Source: Streptomyces collinus (GTDB lineage: Bacteria > Actinomycetota > Actinomycetes > Streptomycetales > Streptomycetaceae). From it: a DNA stretch of 64,000 nt. The notes under the pieces were generated by a model. That model had not been told where the DNA came from. It made no database searches and worked only from the letters and a program-made list of their open reading frames with translations. Made by a program: the position numbers and the translations under genes. Positions 43,185-50,841 of this stretch are shown one piece after another (the stretch's first letter is position 1; each line of letters begins with the position of its first letter). The stretch spans positions 558,001-622,000 of the forward strand of contig NZ_CP133771.1 in NCBI RefSeq assembly GCF_031348265.1. The letters run 5' to 3'.

Positions 43185-43562
43185 ATGCCCGACATCCCCG
43201 GCACGTCCGCGCCGCTCCCGGAGCACACGGCACGTGTCGTCACGCTGCACGGGGAGCTCGACCTGCTCACGGCACCGGCGCTGAGGGTCCGCCTCGACGA
43301 CGTGACCGCCGGCCCCTGTCCCGACCTGGTGCTGGATTTACGTCCGGTGTCGTTCATCGACTGCGCGGGGCTGGGGATCCTGTGCCGGGTACGGAACCGC
43401 GTCCGGGCGCGGCACGGCCGGCTGCGCCTGATCACCGGCAGTACCCGTCTCGCGCGCGTCCTGCGGCACACCGGTCTGGCCGGGGTCTTCGAAGTGCTTC
43501 CCGGCATGCCCCGGGGCGCCGACACGTCCCCCGTGGAGACGGCCGGCGAAGCGATGGTCTGA
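43185..43562 (+). CDS. STAS-domain anti-sigma-factor antagonist
   Basis: This 125-residue STAS protein has RVVTLHGELDLLTAPALRVRL, DLVLDLRPVSFIDCAGLGIL and a C-terminal helix (TRLARVLRHTGLAGVFEVL). STAS antagonists bind anti-sigma kinases and free a stress sigma factor, with switching by phosphorylation of a Ser in the D-S-x-G loop. Here that position is Cys (FIDCAGLG), so the usual phosphorylation is not possible. It may be constitutively active or redox-sensitive. The start ATG at 43,185 has no strong ribosome site. Confidence 0.82.
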   Translation: MPDIPGTSAPLPEHTARVVTLHGELDLLTAPALRVRLDDVTAGPCPDLVLDLRPVSFIDCAGLGILCRVRNRVRARHGRLRLITGSTRLARVLRHTGLAGVFEVLPGMPRGADTSPVETAGEAMV

Positions 43563-43617
43563 TCGCGTCCCAGGGGAGCCGGTCCCGTCGCGTCATACGA
43601 GAGCCGGGCGGGTCGCG

Positions 43618-44115
43618 TCATCCGGGAGCCGGCTCGTGGGCGATCCGCACCGCCCATGCCTCGATCCGCTCGAAGTCGCGGAAGTCCCCGCCCTTTCCGT
43701 TGCGCAGGATCATCCGGGCGACCCAGCCCTTCGCTCCCTCGCGGAGGCAGCCGCCGAAGGTGACGTGCTCCGTGACGTCGAGCCGGGCCATGGCCCGCTT
43801 CACCCCCGGTACGGGCGGGATGTCCCGCTCCGAGGCCGAGGGGTCGAGCGGGCCGCTGCTGAAGAACCACAGCGGACGCCGGGCCAGGTCCTTCCGATGG
43901 CGGCGGACGAAGCGGCGGGCGTCCTTGTGCCAGTGGCCCGCGTACAGGCCGCCGCCGACCACGACGGCGTCGTAGGCCGCCACGCTCGGCACGGCGCCGG
44001 CCGGGAGGGCTTCGGCCGTCAGCCCCTCCCTGCGCAGGACCTCGGCGATGGTCCCGGCGATCTCCGCGGTGGATCCGTTCGTCGTCCCGTAGGCGACGAG
44101 CACGTTCGTCGGCAT
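43618..44115 (-). CDS. flavodoxin-domain protein
   Basis: This 165-residue flavodoxin-like protein (flavodoxin_5, HemG-like) begins NVLVAYGTTNGSTAEIAGTI, the FMN phosphate loop. Next come AYDAVVVGGGLYAGHWHKDARRFV and a C-terminal RIEAWAVRIA. It may transfer electrons or act as an FMN-dependent oxidase. The ATG at 44,115 follows AGGAGG. It lies just behind a broken CBS/BON gene. The same gene pair, in the other orientation, recurs as remnants at 48,507-48,845, so the pair was duplicated. Confidence 0.87.
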   Translation of the reverse strand: MPTNVLVAYGTTNGSTAEIAGTIAEVLRREGLTAEALPAGAVPSVAAYDAVVVGGGLYAGHWHKDARRFVRRHRKDLARRPLWFFSSGPLDPSASERDIPPVPGVKRAMARLDVTEHVTFGGCLREGAKGWVARMILRNGKGGDFRDFERIEAWAVRIAHEPAPG

Positions 44116-44131
44116 GGCGGGCCGCCTCCTC

Positions 44132-44417
44132 TCACAGGTTGCGCAGCCGGTCGTCGGCCACGCCGTGCGGCAGTTGTCCGTCCGACCGCAGCCGGGTGTC
44201 GTCCAGCCTCCAGGTGAGCTGGTCGACGACCGCGACGACGCCGTCGGTACGCCGGGCCATGGCGACGGCGATCTCCGTCTCGTTCTTCGTCGTCCACCAC
44301 GGGCAGTCCGCCGATCCGGTGGTCGGCCTGCAGCCGGGCGACCTCCTCGAACGACGTGTCGTACACGGCCCGCACCACGTCCATGGTCATCACGGAGCCG
44401 ACCTTGTCGTGATGCAT
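44132..44417 (-). pseudogene. CBS-BON domain protein, internally deleted and frameshifted
   Basis: The start (ATG 44,417, with GGAGGAG) gives MHHDKVGSVMTMDVVRAVYDTSFEE and IGGLPVVDDE, the first half of a CBS domain. Directly after, in another frame, comes the end of a BON domain: ARRTDGVVAVVDQLTWRLDD, ending in DDRLRNL. The rest of CBS 1, all of CBS 2 and the start of BON are missing, and the join shifts frame. Normal proteins of this type in Streptomyces have two CBS domains and a BON domain (over 200 residues). It precedes the flavodoxin gene, 16 bases apart, and probably formed an operon with it. Confidence 0.75.
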
Positions 44418-44540
44418 GGTGTCTCCTCCCGGACCACGGCGGTCTCCTCGCGCCTGATGCCGGCCTCCTCCCGGCTCTCCGGCTCTTCGAGTATCCGGCG
44501 GCGGGGGGCGCCCTCGCATGGGCTGTCCGGGGTCGTCCGG

Positions 44541-44554
44541 GGGCCGACCGGCCC
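44541..44554. promoter_or_regulatory. stress-island box (minus-strand GGGCCGGTCGGCCC)
   Basis: On the minus strand this is identical to the box at 43,040. It is 124 bases before the CBS/BON pseudogene start. A related half site, AGGGCCGTTCGGGGAC, is at 44,566-44,581. Confidence 0.55.
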
Positions 44555-44563
44555 GGGCCGGAG

Positions 44564-44880
44564 TCAGGGCCGTTCGGGGACGACCGCCACGGGGCAGGCC
44601 GCAGGTGCAGCACGGCATGCGTGACACGGCCGATGCGGGAGGCGACGCGACCGTGGGGCCGCCTGGCGCCCACCACGAGCAGGGCGGCCTCGGCCGAAGC
44701 GTCGGGCAGCACGGTCCGGGCCCGTCCTTCGAGACGATCCGCCGGCGCACCTCGACGTCCGGTTGTTCCTCCGTCGGCGGCGCACGCAGCCCGGTCTCCA
44801 GGACTTCGAAGGTCCGCCGCCGGTGCGCCTGGGCGGATTCGCCGGTGAAGGCACTGCGGGGCCGGAGCGGGCCGCGGCGG
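44564..44880 (-). pseudogene. universal stress protein remnant (C-terminal half)
   Basis: Pieces of the second half of a USP are readable in three frames: HRRRTFEVLETGLRAPP and VEVRRRIV, then ASAEAALLVVGARRPHGR and IGRVTHAVLH, then AACPVAVVPERP followed by the stop. They align with residues about 200-292 of the intact USP at 54,188. At least two frameshifts separate them and the N-terminal domain is gone. The remnant lies directly before the divergent intact USP gene at 45,009. Confidence 0.75.
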
Positions 44881-44895
44881 CCGGGCACCGCAGCC

Positions 44896-44931
44896 GGTCC
44901 GGGCGCCGGAGCGGGTCCGGGCGCCGGAGCG
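44896..44931. repeat. 18-bp tandem repeat, two copies
   Basis: GGTCCGGGCGCCGGAGCG occurs twice head to tail, followed by a partial third start (GGACC). It lies between the USP remnant and the USP at 45,009. Confidence 0.85.
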
Positions 44932-45008
44932 GGACCTCCGTGGAACAGTGGAAGTGAGGAGAACGGCCTGTGCCGCCCGCGAGGCGGGGCCGGACGAAGG
45001 AGGCCAGG

Positions 45009-45896
45009 ATGCGTCCCCCTGTGCTGGCGGGCATCGACGGGTCCGAGTTCGCTGCGGTCGCGGCCGACTGGGCTGCGCGTGAGGCCGCGCTGCGCGGCGT
45101 TCCGCTGCGACTGCTGCACTCTTCTCCGCGGCTTCCCGGCCCCGTCGTTCCGCGGCCGGCCCTGGAGCGGTTGCACCACATGGGCGCCCAGTTGCTCCAG
45201 CGGACGGTCGCGGACCTCGCCGACCGCCACCCTGACCTCCCGGTGGAGTGCGCGCAGTCCGATGAAGGCCCGGCCGAGGCTCTCCTCACGGCGGCACGCG
45301 ATGCCGGACTCCTCGTCGTCGGCACCCGGGGCACGGGCGGTTTCGAGGGGCTGGCGGTCGGCTCGGTGGCCCTGCGGACGGCGGCAGCGGCACCCTGCCC
45401 CGTCGTGCTCGTCCCTCACCGCCCCGGAGCCTTCGTGAACGGGGCGTTCGCGGCACCCACCACCTGCCAGGTCGTCCTGGGCTTCGACGCGCACCGGCCG
45501 TTCGGTGCGGTGGCCGACTTCGCGTTCTCGGCCGCCGATGCTCGCGCGGCACGCTTGCACGTGGTGCAGGCCTGGGCCTTTCCCGCCGAATCGGTCTCTT
45601 CCAGGATTCTGGTGGTGACCGAGGAGGACCGTGCGACCTGGGAGGACCAAGAAGTCCTCCGGCTCTCCGACGCCCTGCGTCCGTGGCAGGAGAAGCACCC
45701 CCGGGTGACGGTCGGCAGCGACCTCATGCTCCTTCACCCCGCGGAAGCGCTTCTGACCGCCTCCCGGGGCGCGGACCTGCTCGTCGTGGGCCGCCGCACC
45801 GCACCCCGGGCGGCTGAAGGCCGGCTGGGCCCGGTCACCCATGCGGTGCTGCACCACACCCGCTGTCCGGTGGCGGTCGTACCGCACACAGAGTGA
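45009..45896 (+). CDS. universal stress protein, two UspA domains
   Basis: This 295-residue protein has tandem UspA domains. Domain 1 is VLAGIDGSEFAAVAADWAAREAA with ATP motif VVGTRGTGGFEGLAVGS (about 100-116). Domain 2 starts QVVLGFDAHRPFGA and ends VVGRRTAPRAAEGRLGPVTHAVLHH, then CPVAVVP. The start ATG at 45,009 has GAAGGAGG 5 bases upstream. It is one of four intact USPs of the island and converges on the phosphofructokinase gene. Confidence 0.92.
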   Translation: MRPPVLAGIDGSEFAAVAADWAAREAALRGVPLRLLHSSPRLPGPVVPRPALERLHHMGAQLLQRTVADLADRHPDLPVECAQSDEGPAEALLTAARDAGLLVVGTRGTGGFEGLAVGSVALRTAAAAPCPVVLVPHRPGAFVNGAFAAPTTCQVVLGFDAHRPFGAVADFAFSAADARAARLHVVQAWAFPAESVSSRILVVTEEDRATWEDQEVLRLSDALRPWQEKHPRVTVGSDLMLLHPAEALLTASRGADLLVVGRRTAPRAAEGRLGPVTHAVLHHTRCPVAVVPHTE

Positions 45897-45904
45897 CTGC
45901 CCGC

Positions 45905-46930
45905 TCAGCCGTAGAACGCCTCGAACTCGTCGTACAGCGACGAATCCACCACCTTGTTCTCCGCGGTGGCGTCCGCGAGGGGCACGCGGACGATCCGTGT
46001 GCCCCGCAGGGCGACCATGCAGCCGAAGTCCCCAGCCTGGACCGCGTCGATGGCATGCAGTCCGAAACGGGTGGCCAGCCACCGGTCGAAGGCGCTCGGT
46101 GTGCCGCCGCGCTGGATGTGTCCCAGGACCGTGGTGCGAGCGTCCTTCTCCGTCCGCGCCGAAATCTCCTGGGCCAGCCATTCGCCGATGCCGGACAGCC
46201 GCACATGGCCGAACTCGTCCAGCGACCGGTCCTTGAGAATCATCTGTCCTTCCTTGGGGACGGCCCCTTCGGCCACGACGACGATCGGCGCGTAGTTGAT
46301 CTGGAACCGTCGCTTCACCTGCTCACAGACCTGATCGATGTCGAACGGCTGCTCGGGGATGAGGATCACGTTGGCGCCGCCCGCGATGCCGGCGTGCAGG
46401 GCGATCCATCCGGAATGCCGGCCCATCACCTCCACCACGAGGGCGCGCATGTGCGACTCGGCTGTGGTGTGAAGGCGGTCGATGGCCTCCGTCGCGATAC
46501 CGACGGCGGTGTCGAAGCCGAAGGTGTAGTCGGTGCCCGAGACGTCGTTGTCTATGGTCTTCGGCACCCCGACCAGGTTGACACCCAGTCGGCTCAGTTC
46601 CGTGGCCGCCCCCAGCGTGTCCTCTCCGCCGATCACGACGAGTGCGTCCACTTCGTTCGCGGCGAGGGTGTCCTGCACCCGACGCAGCCCGTCCTCGTGC
46701 TTGAAGGGGTTCGTGCGGGAGGATCCGAGGATGGTCCCGCCGCGGGGAAGAATCCCCCGAACGCTGGAGACGTCCAGGGGAACGATGTGGTTCTTGAGCA
46801 GACCGAGCCAGCCGTCCCGCACACCGACGAAATCGAACGAATACTCCTGGACGCCTTTGCGGACGACGCTGCGGATGACCGCGTTGAGACCGGGACAGTC
46901 ACCGCCGCCGGTCAGCACTCCGACCTTCAT
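45905..46930 (-). CDS. pfp: phosphofructokinase with pyrophosphate-type active site
   Basis: This 341-residue PFK family enzyme phosphorylates fructose 6-phosphate in glycolysis. Motifs include VGVLTGGGDCPGLNAVIR, GGTILGSSR, IGGEDTLGAA, PKTIDNDV (catalytic Asp127), VEVMGRHSGWIALHAG and GHIQRGGTPSAFDR. Residue 104 is Asp and residue 124 is Lys. In this numbering ATP-type enzymes have Gly104, and Asp104 with Lys124 is the pattern of pyrophosphate-dependent PFKs. It is therefore probably a PPi-dependent, reversible enzyme. A place in a hypoxia/stress island fits ATP saving. A short reading frame overlaps its start by ATGA. Confidence 0.88.
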   Translation of the reverse strand: MKVGVLTGGGDCPGLNAVIRSVVRKGVQEYSFDFVGVRDGWLGLLKNHIVPLDVSSVRGILPRGGTILGSSRTNPFKHEDGLRRVQDTLAANEVDALVVIGGEDTLGAATELSRLGVNLVGVPKTIDNDVSGTDYTFGFDTAVGIATEAIDRLHTTAESHMRALVVEVMGRHSGWIALHAGIAGGANVILIPEQPFDIDQVCEQVKRRFQINYAPIVVVAEGAVPKEGQMILKDRSLDEFGHVRLSGIGEWLAQEISARTEKDARTTVLGHIQRGGTPSAFDRWLATRFGLHAIDAVQAGDFGCMVALRGTRIVRVPLADATAENKVVDSSLYDEFEAFYG

Positions 46931-47091
46931 GGGCTTTCTCCCATCGGCTGCACACCAGGCCGTTCGCGGCCCTCCGGGCGAGCGGGCACCGCCGCCGGGA
47001 CCTGGCTCGCCGCCTTCCTCCAGACTCCCTCGATTCCGTCCTCGGTGGCCACTCGACGGAGGTCGTCACGCAAGGCGTCCCACAGCTCCAC
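46927..47091 (-). CDS. possible small protein coupled to the phosphofructokinase gene
   Basis: A frame of 54 codons from GTG 47,091 ends in a TGA that overlaps the phosphofructokinase ATG (ATGA). It reads VELWDALRDDLRRVATEDG, then IEGVWRKAASQV and a Pro/Arg-rich tail. Most third positions are G or C, and the first 35 residues look like one amphipathic helix bundle. I do not recognise it. It may be a true small gene, or the tail of a larger lost one, since the upstream DNA holds only the decayed CoA-ligase region. Confidence 0.45.
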   Translation of the reverse strand: MELWDALRDDLRRVATEDGIEGVWRKAASQVPAAVPARPEGRERPGVQPMGESP

Positions 47092-47229
47092 ACCGCCCGC
47101 CCCGCGGCGCCCGCCGACCGGTGATCATCATCCGGGCTGCTCCCGGTCCGGGTCACCGACGGGTGAAGTCGGCCTGATCCGGATCGGCGAAGACCATCCC
47201 CGTTCGGCGGAGCAAGCGGTCACCGACAG

Positions 47230-48475
47230 CCGACGATCGCCGTACCGGCCGAGGGCGTAGCGCAAGTCGCGCAGGAGTGCGGGCAGTTCGGCGTCCGTGC
47301 CCTGCTGGTCGTCTCCGCCGGGCTCGACGCCGAGCAGTCCAAGGAACTGCTGTCAGCCTGCCGTGATCACGACATGCGCCTCGTCGGCCCCAACTGCCGG
47401 GGCCTGGCCAACACCGAGGACCGGGTCCGCCTCGACGCCACCTTCGCCGCCGCCCACCCCGCGCCGGGCCTCGCCGGGGTCGCCGTGCAGTCCGGCGGGG
47501 TCGGTATCGCACTGCTCGGCGGTCTGGAGCGGCTCGGCATCGGCGTGTCCGGCTTCGTCTCGCTCGGCGACAAGTACGACGTCAGCGACAACGACATGCT
47601 CCAGTGGTGGGAGTCCGACGGGCGCACCGACCTGGCGCTGCTGCACCTGGAGTCGTTCGGCAATCCGCGCGCCTTCTCCCGCACCGCGCGCTGTGTCACC
47701 CGCCGTATGCCCTTCCTTACCGTCGACGCGGAGCGTACCGAGGCCGGCCGCCATGCCGCCGCCTCGCACACCGCGGCGGCCGCCACGACGATCATGACCC
47801 GGCGGGCGCTCTTCGCCCAGGCCGGGATCACCGCCACCCGTACGATCCCCGAACTGCTGGAGACGGCCGCCCTGTTGCACTCCCAGCCGCTGCCCGCGGC
47901 AAGCCGGGTCGTCGTCGTGACCAACGCGGGTGGCGCAGGTGTGCTGCCGCGGAGGCCTGGCTGGCCCTGCCCCCGCTGCCACCGGGCCTGGTCGAGGGTC
48001 TGCCGGCCGTGCTGCCGCGAGGCGCTGGCACCGCCAACCCCGTCGACGCGACGGCGGCGGTCTCCGAGGAGCAGCTGCGTGCCTGTCTGGACCGGCTCGC
48101 AGCCCACGACGGCATCGACGCGGTACTCGTCGCACTGGTGCCCACCGCCGTCGCGGCCGCGATGCGGCTGCTGCCCTCGGACACAGGGCGGGTGCCGGCG
48201 TACGCCGACCCGCAGGCGGCGGCGCGGGCACTCGCCCATGCCGCCGAGCGCGCCCGCTGGCTGGCCCGCCCGGCACCGTCCCGGCTCCGGACGGCGTCGA
48301 CACCGCACGCGGGCGGGCCGTGCGGCTGTCGCGGATGGCGAGCGACCTGCCGCAGCTGGTGGAGGCGGATGTCAATCCGGTGCTCGCCCTGCCCGAGCGC
48401 GTCTTCGCCCTCGACGCCCGGATCCGGCTGCTGCCACGCCGTACACACGACCCCTACCTGCGCCGCCTCCGATGA
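47230..48475 (+). pseudogene. ADP-forming acyl-CoA synthetase (acetate-CoA ligase type), decayed
   Basis: Fragments of one large CoA-binding/CoA-ligase protein are readable in order but in different frames. The first is TIAVPAEGVAQVAQECG through ALLVVSAG, RLVGPNCRGL and VAVQSGGVGIALL to VVVVTNAGGAGVL. Then come LPPLPPGLVEGLPAVLP and ANPVDATAA, and finally AVRLSRMASDLPQLVEADVNPVLAL ended at 48,475. The N-terminal CoA-binding part, several middle pieces and at least two frames are lost. The intact family is about 700-900 residues. Such enzymes are usual members of these stress islands. Confidence 0.75.
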
Positions 48476-48506
48476 ACGCGCGCAGCACGGAAGGAAGGCG
48501 GGCTCC

Positions 48507-48776
48507 ATGAAACAGAGCAAGGTCGGTGCCCTGATGACGTCCGACGTCGTCCGCGCCGAGTACGGCACTCCGTTCAAGGAGGTGGCCCGGCTGCTCGCCG
48601 AGCACCGGATCAGCGGCCTGCCGGTGGTGGACGACGAGGAGAAGGAGATGTGCCGCCAGACGGACGGCGTGGTCGCGGTCGTCGACCACCTCACCCACCA
48701 CTTCGACGACTCCTGGCGCCGCCCGGACGAGCCGGCCCCGGAGGCGATCACCGGCAACCGGCTGCGCAGGCTGTGA
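48507..48776 (+). CDS. CBS-BON protein with large internal deletion (89 residues)
   Basis: This open frame reads MKQSKVGALMTSDVVRAEY, EVARLLAEHRISGLPVVDDE, then directly RQTDGVVAVVDHLTHHFDD and a C-terminal GNRLRRL. It joins the first half of CBS 1 to the end of a BON domain, losing well over 100 residues. The frame is kept, unlike in its paralogue at 44,132, but neither fold can be complete. The cut falls at the same VVDDE place. The start has AAGGAAGG upstream. It is probably not functional, or makes a small derived protein. Confidence 0.6.
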   Translation: MKQSKVGALMTSDVVRAEYGTPFKEVARLLAEHRISGLPVVDDEEKEMCRQTDGVVAVVDHLTHHFDDSWRRPDEPAPEAITGNRLRRL

Positions 48777-48791
48777 GGTGGCGCAACAGTC

Positions 48792-48845
48792 ATGAGGGGG
48801 GAGGTGCTGGTAGCCTACGGGTCCGCCGACGGGTCGACGGCCGAG
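48792..48845 (+). pseudogene. flavodoxin start fragment
   Basis: ATG 48,792 begins EVLVAYGSADGSTAE, matching the FMN loop of the flavodoxin at 43,618, with GGGGGGAG upstream. The homology ends after about 18 codons. The frame stays open and runs on into the PPK2 gene, so a fused product is possible in principle. Confidence 0.65.
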
Positions 48846-48995
48846 TCCGGGGATCTGACACGCTCCCCCCGATCGGAAGCCGCTCCGGCCACGGGCGCGG
48901 CTCCCCCACCGGGGCGACCTGTCGTGCGCGGCTCCCGGCCGGGCAGTACGGTGCTGGAACGGAGGCCCGACGGCACCGAGGTGCGCGGAGGCGGC

Positions 48996-49799
48996 ATGGC
49001 GGACAAGCAGGCGGCGAGGCTGGCGCGTAAGGCGTACGAGAGCGAACTGCTGCGCCTTCAGACGGAGTTGGTGAAACTTCAGGAGTGGGTGCGCACCGAG
49101 GGAGCCCGGCTGGTCATCGTGTTCGAGGGGCGGGACGCCGCCGGCAAGGGCGGCACCATCAAGCGGGTCGCCGAGCACCTCAACCCGCGTGTCGCGCGGA
49201 TCGCCGCGCTGCCGAAACCCACTGAGCGGGAACGCACCCAGTGGTACTTCCAGCGGTACGTCGAGCACCTGCCGGCCGCCGGGGAGATCGTGCTGTTCGA
49301 CCGGTCCTGGTACAACCGGGCCGGTGTCGAGCACGTGATGGGCTTCTGCTCGAAGGAGGAGTACCAGCTCTTCCTGCGCCAGTGCCCGATCTTCGAGCGG
49401 ATGCTGACCGAGGACGGCGTACTGCTGCGCAAGTACTGGTTCTCGGTGAGCGACACCGAGCAGCAGGAACGCTTCCGGCGGCGCCTGGAGGATCCGCTGC
49501 GCCGCTGGAAGCTGTCAGCGATGGACCTGGAGTCGATCAGCCGCTGGGAGGCGTACTCGCGGGCCAAGGACGCGATGATGGTGCACACCGACATCGTCGA
49601 GGCCCCGTGGTATGTCGTCGAGAGCGACGACAAGCGCCGCGCCCGGCTGAACATGATCGCCCATCTGCTGGACTCCGTGCCGTACCACGAGGTGCCGCCG
49701 CCCGTGCTGGAGCTGCCGGACCGGCCGCCCTCGACCGGCTACCAGCGTCCACCGCGCGACCTGCAGACCTACGTACCCGACCACGCGGCACGTCTGTAG
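48996..49799 (+). CDS. ppk2: polyphosphate kinase 2
   Basis: This 267-residue PPK2 family enzyme has the Walker A motif FEGRDAAGKGGTIKR (about 44-58), the KPTERERTQWYFQRY segment, Walker B VLFDRSWYNRAGVEHVMG and LRKYWFSVSDTEQQERF. It moves phosphate between polyphosphate and nucleotides, mostly making GTP or ATP from polyphosphate. I chose ATG 48,996 because GGAGG precedes it by 5 bases and the family begins near here. The same frame is open upstream to 48,792 through a flavodoxin fragment. PPK2 is a known member of the DosR-like islands and could supply NTP under hypoxia. Confidence 0.9.
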   Translation: MADKQAARLARKAYESELLRLQTELVKLQEWVRTEGARLVIVFEGRDAAGKGGTIKRVAEHLNPRVARIAALPKPTERERTQWYFQRYVEHLPAAGEIVLFDRSWYNRAGVEHVMGFCSKEEYQLFLRQCPIFERMLTEDGVLLRKYWFSVSDTEQQERFRRRLEDPLRRWKLSAMDLESISRWEAYSRAKDAMMVHTDIVEAPWYVVESDDKRRARLNMIAHLLDSVPYHEVPPPVLELPDRPPSTGYQRPPRDLQTYVPDHAARL

Positions 49800-49837
49800 C
49801 ACGGTCGGCGCGGCCGGGGACTTCCCGCGGGAGCAGA

Positions 49838-50743
49838 TCACTCGTGTGCCACGACCACGACGGGCGCCGTGGCGTGGTGCAGTACCGCATGAGTGACGGA
49901 GCCGATGTGCGCGCCGAACGGGCTGCGCCGGATCCGCCGGCCCACGACGACCAGGGAGGCCTCGCGGGAGGCTTTGGCGAGTTCGCTCGCGGCGCCGCCG
50001 GCACACGCTTCCTCGGACACCTCGACAGCCGGGTACTTGTGCCGCCAGGGACGCAGTACGTCGCTGAGCTCCTCCGCGTTCTTCTGGGTCAGCTCGTCGT
50101 AGAGGCTGACGCCGTCGGAAAGGCCGTAGATGTTGTACGGCGGCGGGTTCCAGCCGTGCACGACACGCAAGGCCGTGCCGCGACGGGCCGCCTCCTCGAA
50201 CGCGAATGCGATGACCGTGTCGTCGGGGCTGCGGGTGTCCAGGCCCAGCAGGACCGGGCGGAACGAGGTCGCCGCCGACGGTATGCCGGCCGGGTCCATG
50301 CCGTGCTCGTCGGTTGCCTGCTCCCCCTCCCGCACCAGCACCACCGGCACGTCCGTGCGGGCGACGACGGCCTGGCCCACGGATCCGACCAAGAACCCAC
50401 CGACCCCGCTCATGCCGCGGGAGCCGAGGACCAGCAGGTCGGCGTCCTCGGCCGCGCCGACCAGGACGTCGGCGGGGCGGCCTTCCACGTGCACCGTGGT
50501 CACGTCCACCCCTGGGTGACGCGACCGGAGCCCCTCCGCGGACTCCCGTGGGATCTGTTCGCTCCAGTGCTGCTGGGTCTCGGCCCCGAGCAGCGGAGCC
50601 TGAGCCAGTGGATCGGGGACCGGCTCCCGGACATGAACCAACCGCACGGGGAGACTGCGCAGCTTGGCCTCACGAGCCGCCCATTCGGCAGCGGCCCGGC
50701 TCTCGGACGAGCCGTCGAGGCCGACCATGATGGTGCGGGACAT
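49838..50743 (-). CDS. universal stress protein, two UspA domains
   Basis: This 301-residue tandem UspA protein has domain 1 IMVGLDGSSESRAAAEWAAREA with ATP motif VLGSRGMSGVGGFLVGSVG. Domain 2 begins PVLLGLDTRSPDD and ends VVGRRIRRSPFGAHIGSVTHAVLHH. The start ATG at 50,743 has AGGAGG 8 bases before it; an in-frame GTG three codons earlier lies inside that site. Two stress boxes are upstream at 50,805-50,841. Confidence 0.92.
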   Translation of the reverse strand: MSRTIMVGLDGSSESRAAAEWAAREAKLRSLPVRLVHVREPVPDPLAQAPLLGAETQQHWSEQIPRESAEGLRSRHPGVDVTTVHVEGRPADVLVGAAEDADLLVLGSRGMSGVGGFLVGSVGQAVVARTDVPVVLVREGEQATDEHGMDPAGIPSAATSFRPVLLGLDTRSPDDTVIAFAFEEAARRGTALRVVHGWNPPPYNIYGLSDGVSLYDELTQKNAEELSDVLRPWRHKYPAVEVSEEACAGGAASELAKASREASLVVVGRRIRRSPFGAHIGSVTHAVLHHATAPVVVVAHE

Positions 50744-50804
50744 GCTGTCCACCTCCTGATCCGGGTTCCGTCTTCAGGTTCCTTCAGGGGGGCGGTCGGC
50801 GGGC

Positions 50805-50841
50805 AGGGGCCGCTGGTCCCCTACGGGGCCCGTTCGGCCCC
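50805..50841. promoter_or_regulatory. two stress-type boxes before a USP gene
   Basis: AGGGGCCGCTGGTCCCCT (50,805) is near-palindromic and closest to the GGGAC-type arms of DosR boxes. GGGGCCCGTTCGGCCCC (50,825) is the island dyad with one extra C. They lie 62 and 82 bases before the USP start at 50,743. Confidence 0.5.
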
